This document shows positions 24,101 through 37,397 of a stretch of 64,000 bases of DNA, piece by piece. The notes beneath the pieces were generated by a model. That model ran no database searches. It was not told where the DNA came from and saw only the letters and a program-made list of their open reading frames with translations. Made by a program: the position numbers and the translations under genes. The DNA is taken from the NCBI GenBank assembly GCA_964057225.1, contig OZ059896.1, forward strand, positions 9,300,001 to 9,364,000, read 5' to 3'. Position 1 is the stretch's first letter. Every line of letters starts with the position of its first letter. The DNA comes from Auanema rhodensis. Lineage: Eukaryota > Nematoda > Chromadorea > Rhabditida > Rhabditidae.

Positions 24101-27100
24101 TTGCCAAACGCTAATATAATATGAATTATAGTTGATTTCAGCATATAAAATATAAAATATTTTATTTATAATAGTCAAAAGAAGATTATTAAATAATTTC
24201 AAAAAAAAAAAAAAAAAAAAGAAAAAAGTACGTCTTCGTTTTTTTGGTAAATGTGAACATGAGATTAGAACATTTACCAGGATTGAATTAACAACTGTTT
24301 GTATTATTTTAAATAAAATATTTAAAATGTTTCTTAAGAAAAAAATAAAATTTGAAATTGATACTATCTATGAAATAGACAAAAATATTGTCTTGTTATG
24401 TATTTTAACATTGGTCAATAAGAAAACTATACGATATTGATAACGATAAGGTCTAATAGGTTACGTATGATTATATCAATATGTGCAAATATACGATATA
24501 TAGATATATATATATGTGTGATTAATATAATTTTAAATAATAAAACTGAAATAAACGGAATAGCAAGAGTTGAAAATGAAATTGAAGAAATACATCACAC
24601 ATAGATAAATATATACAGCCGTTTTAAAGAAAGGATATATAGAAGGGATGCTCAGCTTAAACTTTGGTTTAGACAACTTCAATTCAATAACTTGAGGCGA
24701 TTTCATCAAATTCAACAAGGATATGCAAAGTTTTTGAAGATTGAAGGAGGGTTTGATGATCAGCGTGGGAGTATGATAGGAGCATGTACATTTCTAATTA
24801 AGATGCAGCATTATTTGAATTCTGCTGTTGAGGCGGTGAGAACATTATTCAAGGAAAACGCAATTGTTTCAAGTTCTAAATAAATTTTAAAACATTATTT
24901 GGAGCGAGAGGCTTGTTTTTCTCGTAGGTGTGCCCAAAAGTATAAGTGAGAGAATAAAAAAAAAGGAAAAAATATGAAATAATTTCAGAGAGTGTTCATG
25001 TCTATATATATGTATATTATACTAAATATATATAAATATATATATAAATATACATATATATATATATATGTACATGTATATATGTACATATATATTAGAT
25101 AATTCTCAGATCATAATTCAGGATAAAATACATGAAACATTGTAGGACTATGACGCTTAAATATATTTTTTTTCGATGTTTGAACAACAACACAATGATT
25201 AATCTGTAGCCTATGATTTCAATTGTAATGATTTTTAAAGTACACTTGTCCACGTGGAACGGTAAACTTTTGAATGTATGTATGTATGCACATGCATATC
25301 TTCTTTGTTTGCTAATAAGACAAAAAAAAAGAAAGAAAAGAAAATAATATTATATTATTGCTTGATTCAGCAGAAGAATATTAAGATTAGACAATCAGAG
25401 AAATACAATTGAATTATATCTAATTAGCAAAATTCAATATACTATTATAGCGAACAATTGTTTAATTATATAAAAAGTAATTTCATTAGTGATGAAAAGG
25501 ATTAGAAAAAATACTTTTAAATTCTATTAAAATATATAATTAAATTGAATAGATTAAAATATCTAAAGTCAATGCATAATTTTTGTCTTAATGCTGTTAT
25601 AGACGAGATTTGATTGTAAATCAAGCTTGATAAATGCTGTTACAAATAGAGCTGGAAGTAATACTAGCATATTACATAGGGTAAACTTATTACAATAACA
25701 TAAACTGTAGAATAATACTATTTCTTTTTCTATTGATGCTTAAACTTCTTTATTATTATTATTATAGAAAGTGTCGTTCAAATGTTAAAAAAGGAAGCAT
25801 GTATTACAGGCATTCAAAATAGATTTTTAGAAAAAAATCGCTAAGGAAGTGATTTGTCCAAATAAAGTCAGTCTCGAAAGTTTGGTAACAGCATATTCAT
25901 GCATTAAGTATATTTTGCTCGAAAAAAAAAGTTCAGTTTCTAGTTGCAACAGATTACATTGAGAACGTAACTTCAATGAGAAATATGAATAGCTTTGAAT
26001 TCTTTGTATCAAGCAAGATATGTATATGTTGTATATTTAAATATATTGTTGACTATTGTTATAGTTTATGGTTATGCAAAAAAAAAAAAAAAAAACTTGC
26101 ACGAGCAAAAATTATAAAGTGTAACAGAAAGATTGTATATCAACTGATAAATAGATATAATATGACAGAAATATATTGACAAATGATTATCCTGAATATA
26201 AAAAAAAATTATTGCATGAAAAGCTGCTGTGCTGATGTAATTCTGAATGTGGGTATTCGAAAATCAACAATGTTTCAATGAACTTGCTGTTTCCAAAAGA
26301 ACAGATGTAACAGACAATGTTCTTTTCTAGCATTTCTTCATTGACAAAAATCTTTATTTTTAGCTGAAAGGTGAGTACAAAAAAAAGATTATTATTGAAT
26401 AAAAAAAAAGCAAAGAAGAAAAGAAGAGGTGAACAATAGAATTTATACATATTCCATAGCAATTCATACTATTAGATGAAATTAGATTAGGCATATAAAG
26501 CAAAATTTATATATATATATATATATATTGGTTAGTAATATGAATTAAATTATGCAAAACCAGGATGTGGTATGGTTGCGATTGTTATTGCAACTAGACA
26601 TTATCAAAATTTGAAATATTTTCACTGAAAGCTTCAATATTGCAGAGAAGAACTTTTGATGAAATCCTCAGCTCTCATATTGGTTACCTCGTTCAAAATG
26701 ACGGGAAACGGAAACAGATTGAGGCATAGAGGCTTGCGAATACGAGAAGACCCATAGATTTGGCTCGACTTCCGGTGGTAACAGCCCCCATCGGAAATGA
26801 GACGTAATGACACATAACTTCAGTATAATATTGAACGAAGCTGGTGAATGTTGAATTCAAAGAAATTCATTTTAAGTTTCTTCAATAAGAAAAGTAGCAA
26901 GTACCTAGTTGAAATTTAAAAGAACATGAAAACAAATTTCACCCTGTCGTCTAATCTTACGTAATTTCTGATTGCATAAGCTAACACGATTAGAAAGAAA
27001 AACTTGAACAAGTCATGCGAAAGATTAAAGTTTTCATTACAAATTTGAGAAATAGTGAAAAGTGATGCCATGCTTAATCATTTGACTAATTAGTAATACT

Positions 27101-28912
27101 GATTTAATGAATATAGTTCGAAGATTTGCAAATATGCAATGTCAAAAGATCTGTTCATATGTCTCAGATGTATGGATATTTCGTGATCGAATTACATCAG
27201 TTCATGTTTCAAGTATATTATAAAATATACAACAAAAATCATTGAAATTAGAGATTAGTTAACAATTTTTTTACACATTATATAATTTAATAATAAATTA
27301 AATGAAAAATTGCTATTAAATTGTATTATTATTTTATGAAAATCTAGAACAGATCTCAATTACGGCTTCCATCTACTGGAAAACAGAACAAACTCATTAT
27401 GTTATATAGCAGAATTAACATAATATAATAGAAATTTTATTTAAAAAAAACATATATTCATGATATGTTCTATTAGAATTCGAACTATAATGAAATGAAT
27501 GAAAAAAGTTCGAATGTTCTGTGAGCATACATCAGAGCGTGTTGGAATGTACATGCTTCAGACTTAAAATGCTTTGAAATACAGTATAAACTTAAGTAGT
27601 CAGAACTAGAATGTAAAAAGAAAATGGAAACTGTTTTCATTCAACAATTTGAATATTCAAATGAAGATATATTTGCAAAAAAAAAGGAATTATAATCTTT
27701 CGTATAATACACAATAGCCATTTACCTAAACGGACTATATGCAAATAGAAGATGATGAATATTCGATAATGTATATAATGAAAGTTGAAAAATCGAAGAG
27801 AAATAAGTTAAACAAGAGGTAAACAGAGAAAAAAGAGAAAGAGGGAGGAATAGAAACTAAGAGGATGACGGATTGGTGCGATGGGGAACATTGAAATACA
27901 AAAAATAGTTCAATCTATCTGGTTATGATCATTCAAGTCATATAGTTATTAGCTTGTACATTCGAAATTTTCGCTATAAAGTCTATGTAATTAGGTAAAT
28001 CAAATAAACATTGAAGGGAATAAATTAAATATCACAATCAATACCTCCCTCCATACCCCCAGATCATCGGATTACTTTGGTAAGTTCAAAAGTATTCATC
28101 AAATGTAAAAATAGTGACTATTATCATCATCATCATTTTTTTGGAAAAATGTAAAGAATGGGGGGGGGGGGGAGGAGAGATCTAAACAAAACAAGAAAAG
28201 ATTTTCCTCTACTTTCTGAAATTAAAGGAAAATCTAGTGCATCAGGCTACTGTGCAACTAGTTAATGTTCTTTGTTTTGAATTTTGAAAATAGATATTGA
28301 ACCTTAAAGAGTAGTGACAGATGAAAATATATTCATTTCTAACCTGTCAACAGAAGTTTAGTATAATGTATTAGACATGACATAAAAGTTTTTTTTTCCT
28401 CTGTTAATCTATTAAAGACAATTTTAATTATGATGAAAGATGAAAAGTGATGACGCTGATTGTTATATAATAGTAATATTAATAGGGTCAGTCGATTTAA
28501 GTTAATCTAGCAAATAATCGTCCGTTTATGGTTAATTTAGTCATTTGAAACATGAGCTCATATGATCAAATAATCTAGTTTTTTTAATGTTTTTCATAAA
28601 TATCAAAAGAATAGTTAGTGCAAAAATAAAAAAAGAGGGTAGCACTGAGAGAAAATTGAAAAGAGAAAACGCGTGTTAACAGACTAAACTGGGATAACTC
28701 AACAAAGTTACGGATTTAACTAAAATAAACAGATTATGTAACCAGTGTAATGAGAACTTATGGAGGGAAACGTTGTAATGTCCGATTATTATTATATAAA
28801 TCAAAAAATCTGGTTAAGAATTTGTTAGAAAAAAAAGGAGAAAAAAAACAAAACAAACAAACAAAACTCACATATTTTGTGGATTGAGCACGTGCGAAGT
28901 TGTCATCGCCAT
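18141..28912 (-). CDS. large Q-rich and QA-repeat protein of unknown identity
   Basis: A long low-complexity protein, probably nuclear, that I do not recognise. The proposed first exon (28872-28912) encodes [13 protein letters not shown] and ends in phase 2 at a GTGAGT donor. The next exon (22533-22644) completes the codon and continues [20 protein letters not shown] and [17 protein letters not shown]. After 2.7 kb of intron come [18 protein letters not shown] (a basic KKR, possible nuclear signal) and poly-Q. The next exon carries [20 protein letters not shown] and further poly-Q. Then [40 protein letters not shown] and [20 protein letters not shown], the QA-dipeptide tract, and a folded-looking C-terminus ([20 protein letters not shown], ending RQGASNLR at TAA 18141-18143). 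Total is about 600 residues. Composition suggests a transcriptional cofactor. The C-terminal exons are firm; the remote first exon rests on phase match and sense. Confidence 0.65.
18340..18605 (-). repeat. in-frame hexanucleotide repeat encoding a Gln-Ala dipeptide tract
   Basis: About 260 bases of a degenerate six-base unit (GCTTGA/GCTTGG/GCCTGA on the plus strand) read as (QA)n on the minus strand, with occasional His and Ser replacing Gln. The other frames are also open because of the repeat and give Leu-Ser and Lys-Pro type peptides, which are artefacts. Confidence 0.9.
19852..22532. other. 2.7-kb intron of the Q-rich gene
   Basis: Sequence between exon 22533-22644 and the exon ending at 19851. 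It is very AT-rich with no open frame of credible composition. Its length is unusual against the 50-base introns of the neighbouring genes. Confidence 0.6.
24605..24883 (+). CDS. possible terminal exon of a nested gene, opposite strand to host intron
   Basis: The plus strand is open for 92 codons ending at TAA 24881-24883, with a possible acceptor CAG at 24616-24618. The peptide looks like real protein: [20 protein letters not shown], then [39 protein letters not shown] and [17 protein letters not shown]. It mixes helical hydrophobic and charged residues and uses codons unlike the AT microsatellite surroundings. I found no clear upstream exon, and I do not recognise the family. It could be the last exon of a nested gene, an exon relic, or chance. 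Confidence 0.33.
   Translation: MNIYSRFKERIYRRDAQLKLWFRQLQFNNLRRFHQIQQGYAKFLKIEGGFDDQRGSMIGACTFLIKMQHYLNSAVEAVRTLFKENAIVSSSK
28160..28172. repeat. homopolymer run of 13 G
   Basis: An uninterrupted G tract, rare in such AT-rich DNA. Similar runs lie at 17732-17741 and 35570-35580. Confidence 0.9.
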
Positions 28913-29336
28913 GGATAAGTGCACCTAATTTGATTTGATGTATTCACAATTACTCTGAAATATTCTTATAAAACAAACGTTTATCAATATCATAAACAAA
29001 TATTGAAAAGATAAAAATAAAAATATATATATGCATAGATACTAAATGAAAACCTATTAGATTGGGAAGTGAAATCAGAGAAATGAAAACGGAGATTGAA
29101 GACGCAGAAGAAGAAGAAGAAGAAGAAGAAAATAATATTAATGTGCTAATTTTCATATAAGTTCAGTAGGTGCAAAACTACATTTTGTTTTTGTGAAAAT
29201 ATCTATACGAAATGAAAATACATAGTTACACTGTTAATACAATTTAAAAAAAAAACATAAGTTAAGCTGCAAAATCAATTGTATTTTTACAATTACAATC
29301 TTAAAAATATAAATATATATATATATATATATATAC

Positions 29337-29377
<41 letters not shown>

Positions 29378-31920
29378 TATATACTATATATTATATACTA
29401 TATACTATATACTATATATATATAATATTTTTAAGAAAAAATTGGAACGGCTCAATCAGATTAAGACATGTATTCAAAAATGATTTAGAAAATTTTCAAA
29501 CTAATTATTTAATTAGTACAATTACATTACGATAATAATAGAAAAATAAATAAAATGAAGAAAAAAAGACCAGTTAAACTAATCAATTTATTATTATAAT
29601 TAATAAATTTTAATAAATATATATATATCTTAGAAAATGATTAAATCTAGGGTAAGCAGCAGTTCATATTAAGATGCAACAAAACTTTGGTTTTACTAGT
29701 GAAGCAGCTAATATGTAAAAGAATTGATGATCTTTATACTTATGATAGAATAATAGTCGTATACAAGATTATTTCTTTCATCACAATTTTGGTATTGAAA
29801 ATTTTTTAAATTTTGGGTAAAAGAAAACAAAAAATAAAATGAGAACATGACGGTATTTCCGTTCTGTTGAACTTGATAGACTTATTTGATCAAATAGAAA
29901 AAGGGCCATATGAAGAACAAATCATAGCAAACACACAAAAAAGGAATTTTATTTCTAATTGATCAAACTATAAACAGAGTTTGTAGTATAATATTAAGAG
30001 AATATGAAGATAAAATATAAGATTGTTTTTCAAGAAAATATTACATCAAATAACAAAGTATGATTGATATTTAGAAAATGATAAGGTAACATTTAGAATT
30101 ATTGAATAAGAATACAACTCAATGTTATATCTAAACACTCAGATGGTAGAAAAGTGTGGAGGTCAAAAGTGAAATCAGAAGATTACCTTTACTCTCTTGA
30201 ATGTAACAAGGAATTGTGAAAGAAGGACGAAAAGAGAGCAAAAAAAAGCGAAAAAAGAAGAAATAGGTTAAAGCTTTGTCACATCTAAACAAAACGTTTT
30301 TTTTTTGGTCAAGTATTTCTGTAAAATGAAAGCTTATGCATGGGACTATTGCTTTAAAAAAAGAGTTCCGATTGAAAGCTTTCCATTCACGTCCTCAGAC
30401 AACGACGACGGCAGCAGGAAAAAGGAGGTGGTGGTGGTGGTGAGGAGATTGAAGTAATGTGTGTGTGTGATGTGGAGGGTGTTAGTTGGACAACACAGAC
30501 ATATACACAATAACTATATTCTATCTTATGAACGAAACGTCGACTAATAGCGTCCAACTGTTATCCAACAATTCAGGTAACATAAAAGGCTCAGAGAATA
30601 CATAGAGAGAGAAAAAGAGGAAAAAAAGGATTTAAACAAAAAAAAAACGTTTTCATCTTTCATAAGTTTATATCCATAGTTATTAAAATTAAAAAAAAAA
30701 TATATATATGAATATTATATAATATACATAAAAGATATAAATAAATACATACATATAATATATAATTTAAATAATATTTAATATGAAAAAAAAAAGAATA
30801 TTTATATTCTCTTCGATTGGTTTTGTGTTCAAATTAAAATAAATATAAAAATTGAAAAAAAAAGATATATTATATGCATATAAATAGATAAATAGATAGA
30901 TAGAATGAATATATTATAGTTATATTAAACATAATAAAGAGGAAAAACCAATTTTTTTTCATTTCACTGTAGGAGGTCCTGTAGTCATGATCATCTTTTA
31001 TAAATTGAATTTGATTACAAATACAGTAATTGTAAAATGAAATCAGTTTTCCATAGAATATTATATATAAATATATAATTATGTTTATTATTAATTTGTT
31101 TATTACTATAAGTATTATAGTATATACTATGTACATATATATATATATATATAATAATTATATTCATGATTATAAATTAAAATATCAAATTCACAAAATA
31201 TGCAGAAATTTTTTCTTTTTTTTCATAAATATATTATAAATATATAAATATAAATGTATATTATTACTTCCTTTATATATATAAATAAATATAAATACAT
31301 ATAGTGAAGTTTAGGAGAAATAAAGAAAAAAGAGAAGAGAAAGAAGCGGATATAAGAGAGTAAAGAAGTATACACATACATACATATTCATAAATATGTT
31401 CTCTAGATATGTAAATGTAATTCAATTTTAAATATAAAATAAATAAAAAAAAAAGTTGATGAATCATAATTTACCAAAAAAAAAAAAAAATTTAAGTTTA
31501 TACCATATATGGTATGAATGAATGTACTTTCTTATTGATACTTACTTAAACAAATTAAATGAATCAATGAAATATTATAAAATTATATTTAAATGATATT
31601 CATTGGTTTATTTACATAATTTTGTATATTCAATTGAATATAATAATTAAAAAGAAGAAAAATTACTATATATATGTATATATAATATATAAATATTATA
31701 GAGGTTAGATATCATAAAAGCTAATTTTCAAAAAAAAAAATAAAGAAATTTTTTTTTTATTGTTGAGATCAAATAACACTATTTGGAATAAAATGATGTT
31801 GAAGCAATGAATTAGTTGTTGCCTAATAGATGTCAGCTCAAAGTAATAGTAGTGTAAGACTGGCTTGTTCGTTTGAAGAAAAAAAGGCTTAATGAAGATA
31901 TTAGAGAATTTGCTTCTCAA

Positions 31921-31944
31921 CATCATCATCATCATCATCATCAT
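31921..31944. repeat. (CAT)n microsatellite
   Basis: Eight consecutive CAT units in non-coding sequence. Confidence 0.9.
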
Positions 31945-32517
31945 CTTCTTGATAAACTCTTTGCTTATTTTCTATTTATCTATACTACCCGACGTTGACG
32001 ATGTTGTGAATTACTCAATTAAGGTTGATAATACTAGAAAAAGAATGTTCAAAATTATATATGAGCATAGTTAGTCTAGCAAAATTTAAAAAATAGCTAA
32101 TTGAAATGATGAGGTCAGAAAAAAATGTTCAAAGATTATATAAGATAACAAGAAATTTGATTCAAATGAATAACTAATTATTGTTGAATAAATTATAAAG
32201 TAAACGTCAACAAAATCATTGACTATATTTAATATGATTGAGCAAATTTAAACAAAAAAAATGAGATAAATATGAATTTAAAAAAATACTGAACGCATAT
32301 CTTTACAATAGATTTTTTATACTATGTGAATATAATAAATAATTACGCGAACGAGGTGGTCCATTTCCATTTACATTCAAAATATAGCTGCAAATGGAAC
32401 TGTTTAAAGATATTACTAACAGTTGAACAGCTCTTTTCTTCCATACATGTACGATTCAATGAAAAAGTAGGTGAAAGAATAAATAAGAAGATATGTGGTG
32501 TATATATATATATATAT

Positions 32518-32550
<33 letters not shown>

Positions 32551-32566
32551 GATATACGTATTTAGA

Positions 32567-32584
32567 TAGATAGATAGATAGATA

Positions 32585-32634
<50 letters not shown>
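32567..32634. repeat. compound (GATA)n-(GA)n microsatellite
   Basis: About five GATA units run into over twenty GA dinucleotides, directly after an AT dinucleotide tract (about 32503-32552). Confidence 0.9.
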
Positions 32635-32638
<4 letters not shown>

Positions 32639-33239
32639 GGCAGATGTTAATGAGTTGTTTTTATTGTATTTACGTGAAGAGTTCAATACAGAAACACAGA
32701 CGATAATCCACATTTTATCTCGTTTCAAAATATTTTGTAATTACTTGTTGCAGATGCACCCATATATGGTAGGGTTATGAAGCTTAGATAGTCTTTTTGT
32801 GAAAACTGGATGGATTAATTCATGATTATTACAACTGGTCAAATATCGGGCTTTTCAATATTCTCACCATCATCAGTTCTCTTCTTCATTTTGTTAAAAT
32901 ATTGTAAGCTTATAATAAGCTTCTTATTTTTGTTTTATATTTATAATATGTTTAACAAGATAAAACCAAAAAAAAGGAAATGAAATGAAAAAAAGCTAGC
33001 TAATCATTTAGTATAATAAGAAAAGATAAAATAATAACATTTAAGATGAATACAACAAAGAGTAAAAGAGAAGAAAGCAATTACTTTTTTTGGCATTTAA
33101 AGACAAGAAGAACGATCGTTGAAAATTTGAAGAAAAAAATTTAATGAAGACAACAGGAAGAATTGAAATTAGTTGTTCAATATTCGGTTTAATAGGAAAA
33201 AGGTATTTTTAGTAGCATATCAAAGTGAATAAGCCAATC

Positions 33240-33285
33240 CCAACACAAAAGGAAATGATTTCAATCTCATTTCATTTGGTGTTGG
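33240..33285. repeat. 19-bp hairpin with 8-base loop
   Basis: Arms at 33240-33258 and 33267-33285 pair at 17 of 19 positions (two purine-purine mismatches), with an 8-base loop between. The arms are not simple repeats. The function is unknown. Confidence 0.55.
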
Positions 33286-35569
33286 TGTTCGAGGAAATGA
33301 TGAAAACGATTAGTTTGTGATAACATAGATGAAGCCGGATCTCTGTTGCCAATCTCATGGTTGCGGTGTTTCAAAATAGAAAAGTCAGTTAATAGTAATA
33401 TCAGGCGGGAAGGATTAGCACCATGAAGTCTTTCTGGAATCGACACATGAGGGAAAAAGGGGAGGTAAATACGAAGAAAGTTGGAGAGTTAGCATGAGAT
33501 CAGAAAATTGAAAAAAAAAATTAAAAATGATGGTTTTCCCACAGAAAGATTGAACTTTCGAGGCAGAAAAAAAGGTGATTAATCAAGAATTTGCAAAGAT
33601 AGTTGGAGATTAGATTATAGAAGAAAAGGAGGTTGAAATGAAAAAAAAATTAATCTACTTGAAAGAAAAAGGATTTACAGATTAAAAAAGTGATGATGAG
33701 GAAAAGATCAATACCTAAAAGGAAAAGAAGAAACAATAGGAAAATGGAAAATAAAACATTGTCCAAAGATTACCGAAATAAGACAAGCTGTATATTCACA
33801 TGTATGGGAAAAGTTTTAACAAATAAATGAGAGTATTATTCAATTAAGATCAAATTTTAACAATTAGTAATGGCAAAGTAGATTATCTAATGTAATATCA
33901 TGAAACTTGAACTTTGATTGAAAGATTTTGAGGATATTTAAACAATATAAAATAGAATTGTAAAGAAAACGTTTTTTTTTTGATGAATAGATCACATTTC
34001 ATTCTGAGAAATGTTGCCATTTGCATCATAAACTGTACCGATATACACTCCTCTCTTCTTTCTCTTTTACACATTTAACTACAAACTCTTTCATTCTCTT
34101 TGTTAACTTCATTCCCTTTTTAAATCCTTTTCAAGTTCAGCCATATGGGTATTAAATCTTTTGTTCATCTGCTATGTAATGTTTGTATAAAAATATATTT
34201 CTTGTATACGGAAATCAATATTGAATTCAAACTTACTGTAAAAGGAAAACCAGATGGGCACATATGGAGTTCAATTCAATGCTTATGATAATGCCGTTTT
34301 CTACACAAATAAGTAAAAGAAAATGAAAAGTTAAATGAAGAATAAAAGAAAAAATATGTTCGGATCAAATATTGTGAGAAATGCTTTGAATCTCAACAAC
34401 TTATTGAATTGTTTGAGGACCGCTGTTTTTCCGATCACATGAAAAAGTTTCTTTCATAATCTCAACAACATGCAACCAGAAAGGATTTGAAAAAATGTGA
34501 AGTACAGAGATCTAAGGACACAATATGGATTTCAATAAGAAATCGATCTGTAAATGACGTTTCTTATAATATTTTGAATGAAAACAAAGTATAAAAGTGA
34601 TTAAAGGATTGAACAAAGATAGATGAGAAGCAGACTTAACATTCTTGAATAAAATAATTTATGAAACATATTATATACATTTTGTTTTTATTGATATTGA
34701 ATAAACATAAATTCAAATGATGTCATATATTAGCCGATTCATCTAGTAAAGTAACAACATTGACATTCAAACTAAAAAGACACTCAATTCATGACTTTAA
34801 AATCAAATAAAAAAAAATAGAAAACACATTGATCATAGGCTATGAAACTTAAACTCAATATAATAATAAAGAATTATTGACTTATTTATTCAGGAAATGA
34901 GAGAAACAAAAGCAATTGAAACTATCAAAACTATCAAAATAATAGCTTTGTGACTGTTTTGTTGTACTATAATACCTATTTTATACAATAAAAGTTCAAT
35001 AAATGAACTTTAAATTTCTATAATATTTATATAATCTATAAATATTTTTTTATTTTTAAGTTATCGCAAAAGGATTAGATGTTCAATTTCATATTTTATA
35101 AGTTTCAAGTTTCGATTAATCAGCTTAAAGCCTTATAGTCCAAAAAATGTATATATTGTCTATATATTGTATATATACATATATGTATAATATATATAAA
35201 TAAAAGTTTTTTTTTGTTGAAAGCTTGTCTGAACTGGTGGTCTTTAATCTTCAATTGAAACTACCAGACTTCTGGATTAAAAAAATACTTTGATATTATC
35301 TTTTTTTCTCTTCAAAATTGATTCACTACGTATTCCGGTGTTATAGATCAAATTGTTTTATTTAGTAACAAAAATTGTTGCTAAATTATGTGCTGAAAAG
35401 AGAAAAAAATTCTTTAAGCTTTGGCCTTCAATAAGCTAATGAAACGCAAAATGATTCAAGAATAGAAAGAGAAATAGAAAAGGAAGAAGGTTTAACAGAT
35501 GAGAATAGTCTGTGTTCTGTTCATTTGGAGTCCACACGAGAACTGCTTTGAAAATTGAAAAGAGAGAGA

Positions 35570-35580
35570 GGGGGGGGGGG
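35570..35580. repeat. homopolymer run of 11 G after (GA)n
   Basis: A short GA tract runs directly into eleven G. Confidence 0.85.
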
Positions 35581-37358
35581 AGAAGGGTAGGAAAAGCCTT
35601 AAAAATTGAATTATATCTAGTAAATGTATATTTATTATATTTTATAAGATTATACAATATTCTTTACTGCATAGTAGGGGAAATTTTTTTTTGAAGACTA
35701 TTTTACTACTATTAATAAATTTTTTTTCAAAAACGATATCTTCAGTACAACTGAAAAATCAGTAGTAGAAGCTTTAAAATAATTTGTTCCCTCTCTCTTT
35801 CTCTCTCTCTCTCCAGAATCTCATGAATATTCTTAAACTCAGAAAAGTGTAGTTAGTATTCAAAGACGAAAATTCATTTAGAATTTGAGTATATAATCAA
35901 AAGATAAAGAACAACTAAGTTTAAGAATTATAATGAAGAGTTGTATAGATTTTATAGTTATAATACATATACATAAATGAATATATAAATGTATTTATGT
36001 ATATAATAGAAATAGAAATATTATTATAAAAATAAAAATATATCTATATATCAATCTATCTATCTATATATATAATTATTAATATGAGAGGAGATCATCA
36101 AAAATTGAACGAAGATGAAAACTAGCTGGTTGCACTACATTTAAAATTCTAGCTAGTGAGCTATTATGAATAATGAATGATATCATCTGAATATTTCACC
36201 TGATACACATAGCACGTGTTTATATCTTTATAAATAAAAATTCTGAGATATACATGAAGATATATAGGTATGAATATATAATATTAATATATTATTATTA
36301 TTATTATATATACATAATAGTATATATTAGTATATTCATTTATTTATGGTCAAAATGGATTTTGAATTATAAATATATCAATTTATATATAAATCATAAC
36401 AGTTTGTATAATGTAAGAATAAATTATGAGAATATAATATATATTAATTTAGATATAAATAATAAAAGTTTATAGAATGTAAGAATAAATTAAGAGAAAT
36501 ATTTAAATTTAAATATTTTTCAAATATACTTGCAGGATTTTTTTTTAAAATCAAAAAATATTAAAAATTCATGACGATAATATGAGAATGAAGTACAAAA
36601 AAGTAAATTATATTGTTAATCTTATAATAATTATATCTACATATAGTATATGTTTTTCATATTAAGATTATAACAACTTAAAGGACGTATATAGTATGTA
36701 TGAAGAAAGTTCAGTTAAATATGAAATCACAGATGAAATACATATTCACAAGATTTCAAAATATTATAATTAATAGAAGAATATTTAACTATTTATATAA
36801 ATAACAATTTAAAATAAAATATATATATATTAGTAATTCAATAACTGAAATAAGAGAAGTAATATAGTATTGTACAATATATAGATATACATATGTACAT
36901 AAGTATACATATATTCTAGATATTCATGATGAGATAATAAAATATAAATTTATATAGTAAATGATAAGAATTATAATAAAATATTGATCATTTAATGATC
37001 TTATATACGAATAATAATAAAAGATATTATAAATTATGTTGACGTGTTCAAACTTCCTAAAAGGATAATCTTATTCTATGATTATTGGTTACATATTTCT
37101 TAATATTATTTATATTTAAATGATTGGCTCTTATCGCTTTTCTGCCAAATTTAATCAAATGAACTCAAAAAATAGAATACATAGACACACACACTCACAC
37201 ACACACACACATTTTTCTTCTCTCATTGTCACAAAATGATCCGAATGTACCAACGTAGGCGGTACACATGTTCTGGTATATGCATGATAGCTCTGATATG
37301 ACATGTCAAATCTGCTTGTAATGATTGAAAAAAAAAACTTCTCCCTCCAACAACTTTT

Positions 37359-37359
37359 C

Positions 37360-37396
<37 letters not shown>
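37359..37396. repeat. (CT)n microsatellite
   Basis: CT dinucleotides interrupted once by CC, in non-coding sequence. Confidence 0.9.

Positions 37397-37397
<1 letters not shown>

Larger units (their letters stand above)
22645..28871. other. 6.2-kb intron of the Q-rich gene (proposed)
   Basis: AT-rich sequence with AT microsatellites (for example about 23790-23840 and 25010-25095) and a 13-G run at 28160-28172. Two less AT-rich islands stand out: a plus-strand open frame at 24605-24883 (listed) and a stop-poor block at about 26665-26820 (see findings). The remaining sequence shows no gene. Confidence 0.45.

Noticed and set aside
30410-30480. GGT repeats and a GC-richer patch as possible coding exon
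   Set aside because: Both strands hit stops quickly in every phase, and no splice sites frame an exon.
31361-31385. Similarity to part of the miR-1 sequence (TAAAGAAGTAT)
   Set aside because: Only about 11 bases match, the seed side does not, and no hairpin surrounds it.
35436-35694. Overlapping open frames around the G run
   Set aside because: Low-complexity readings of a GA/G microsatellite; no protein-like segment.
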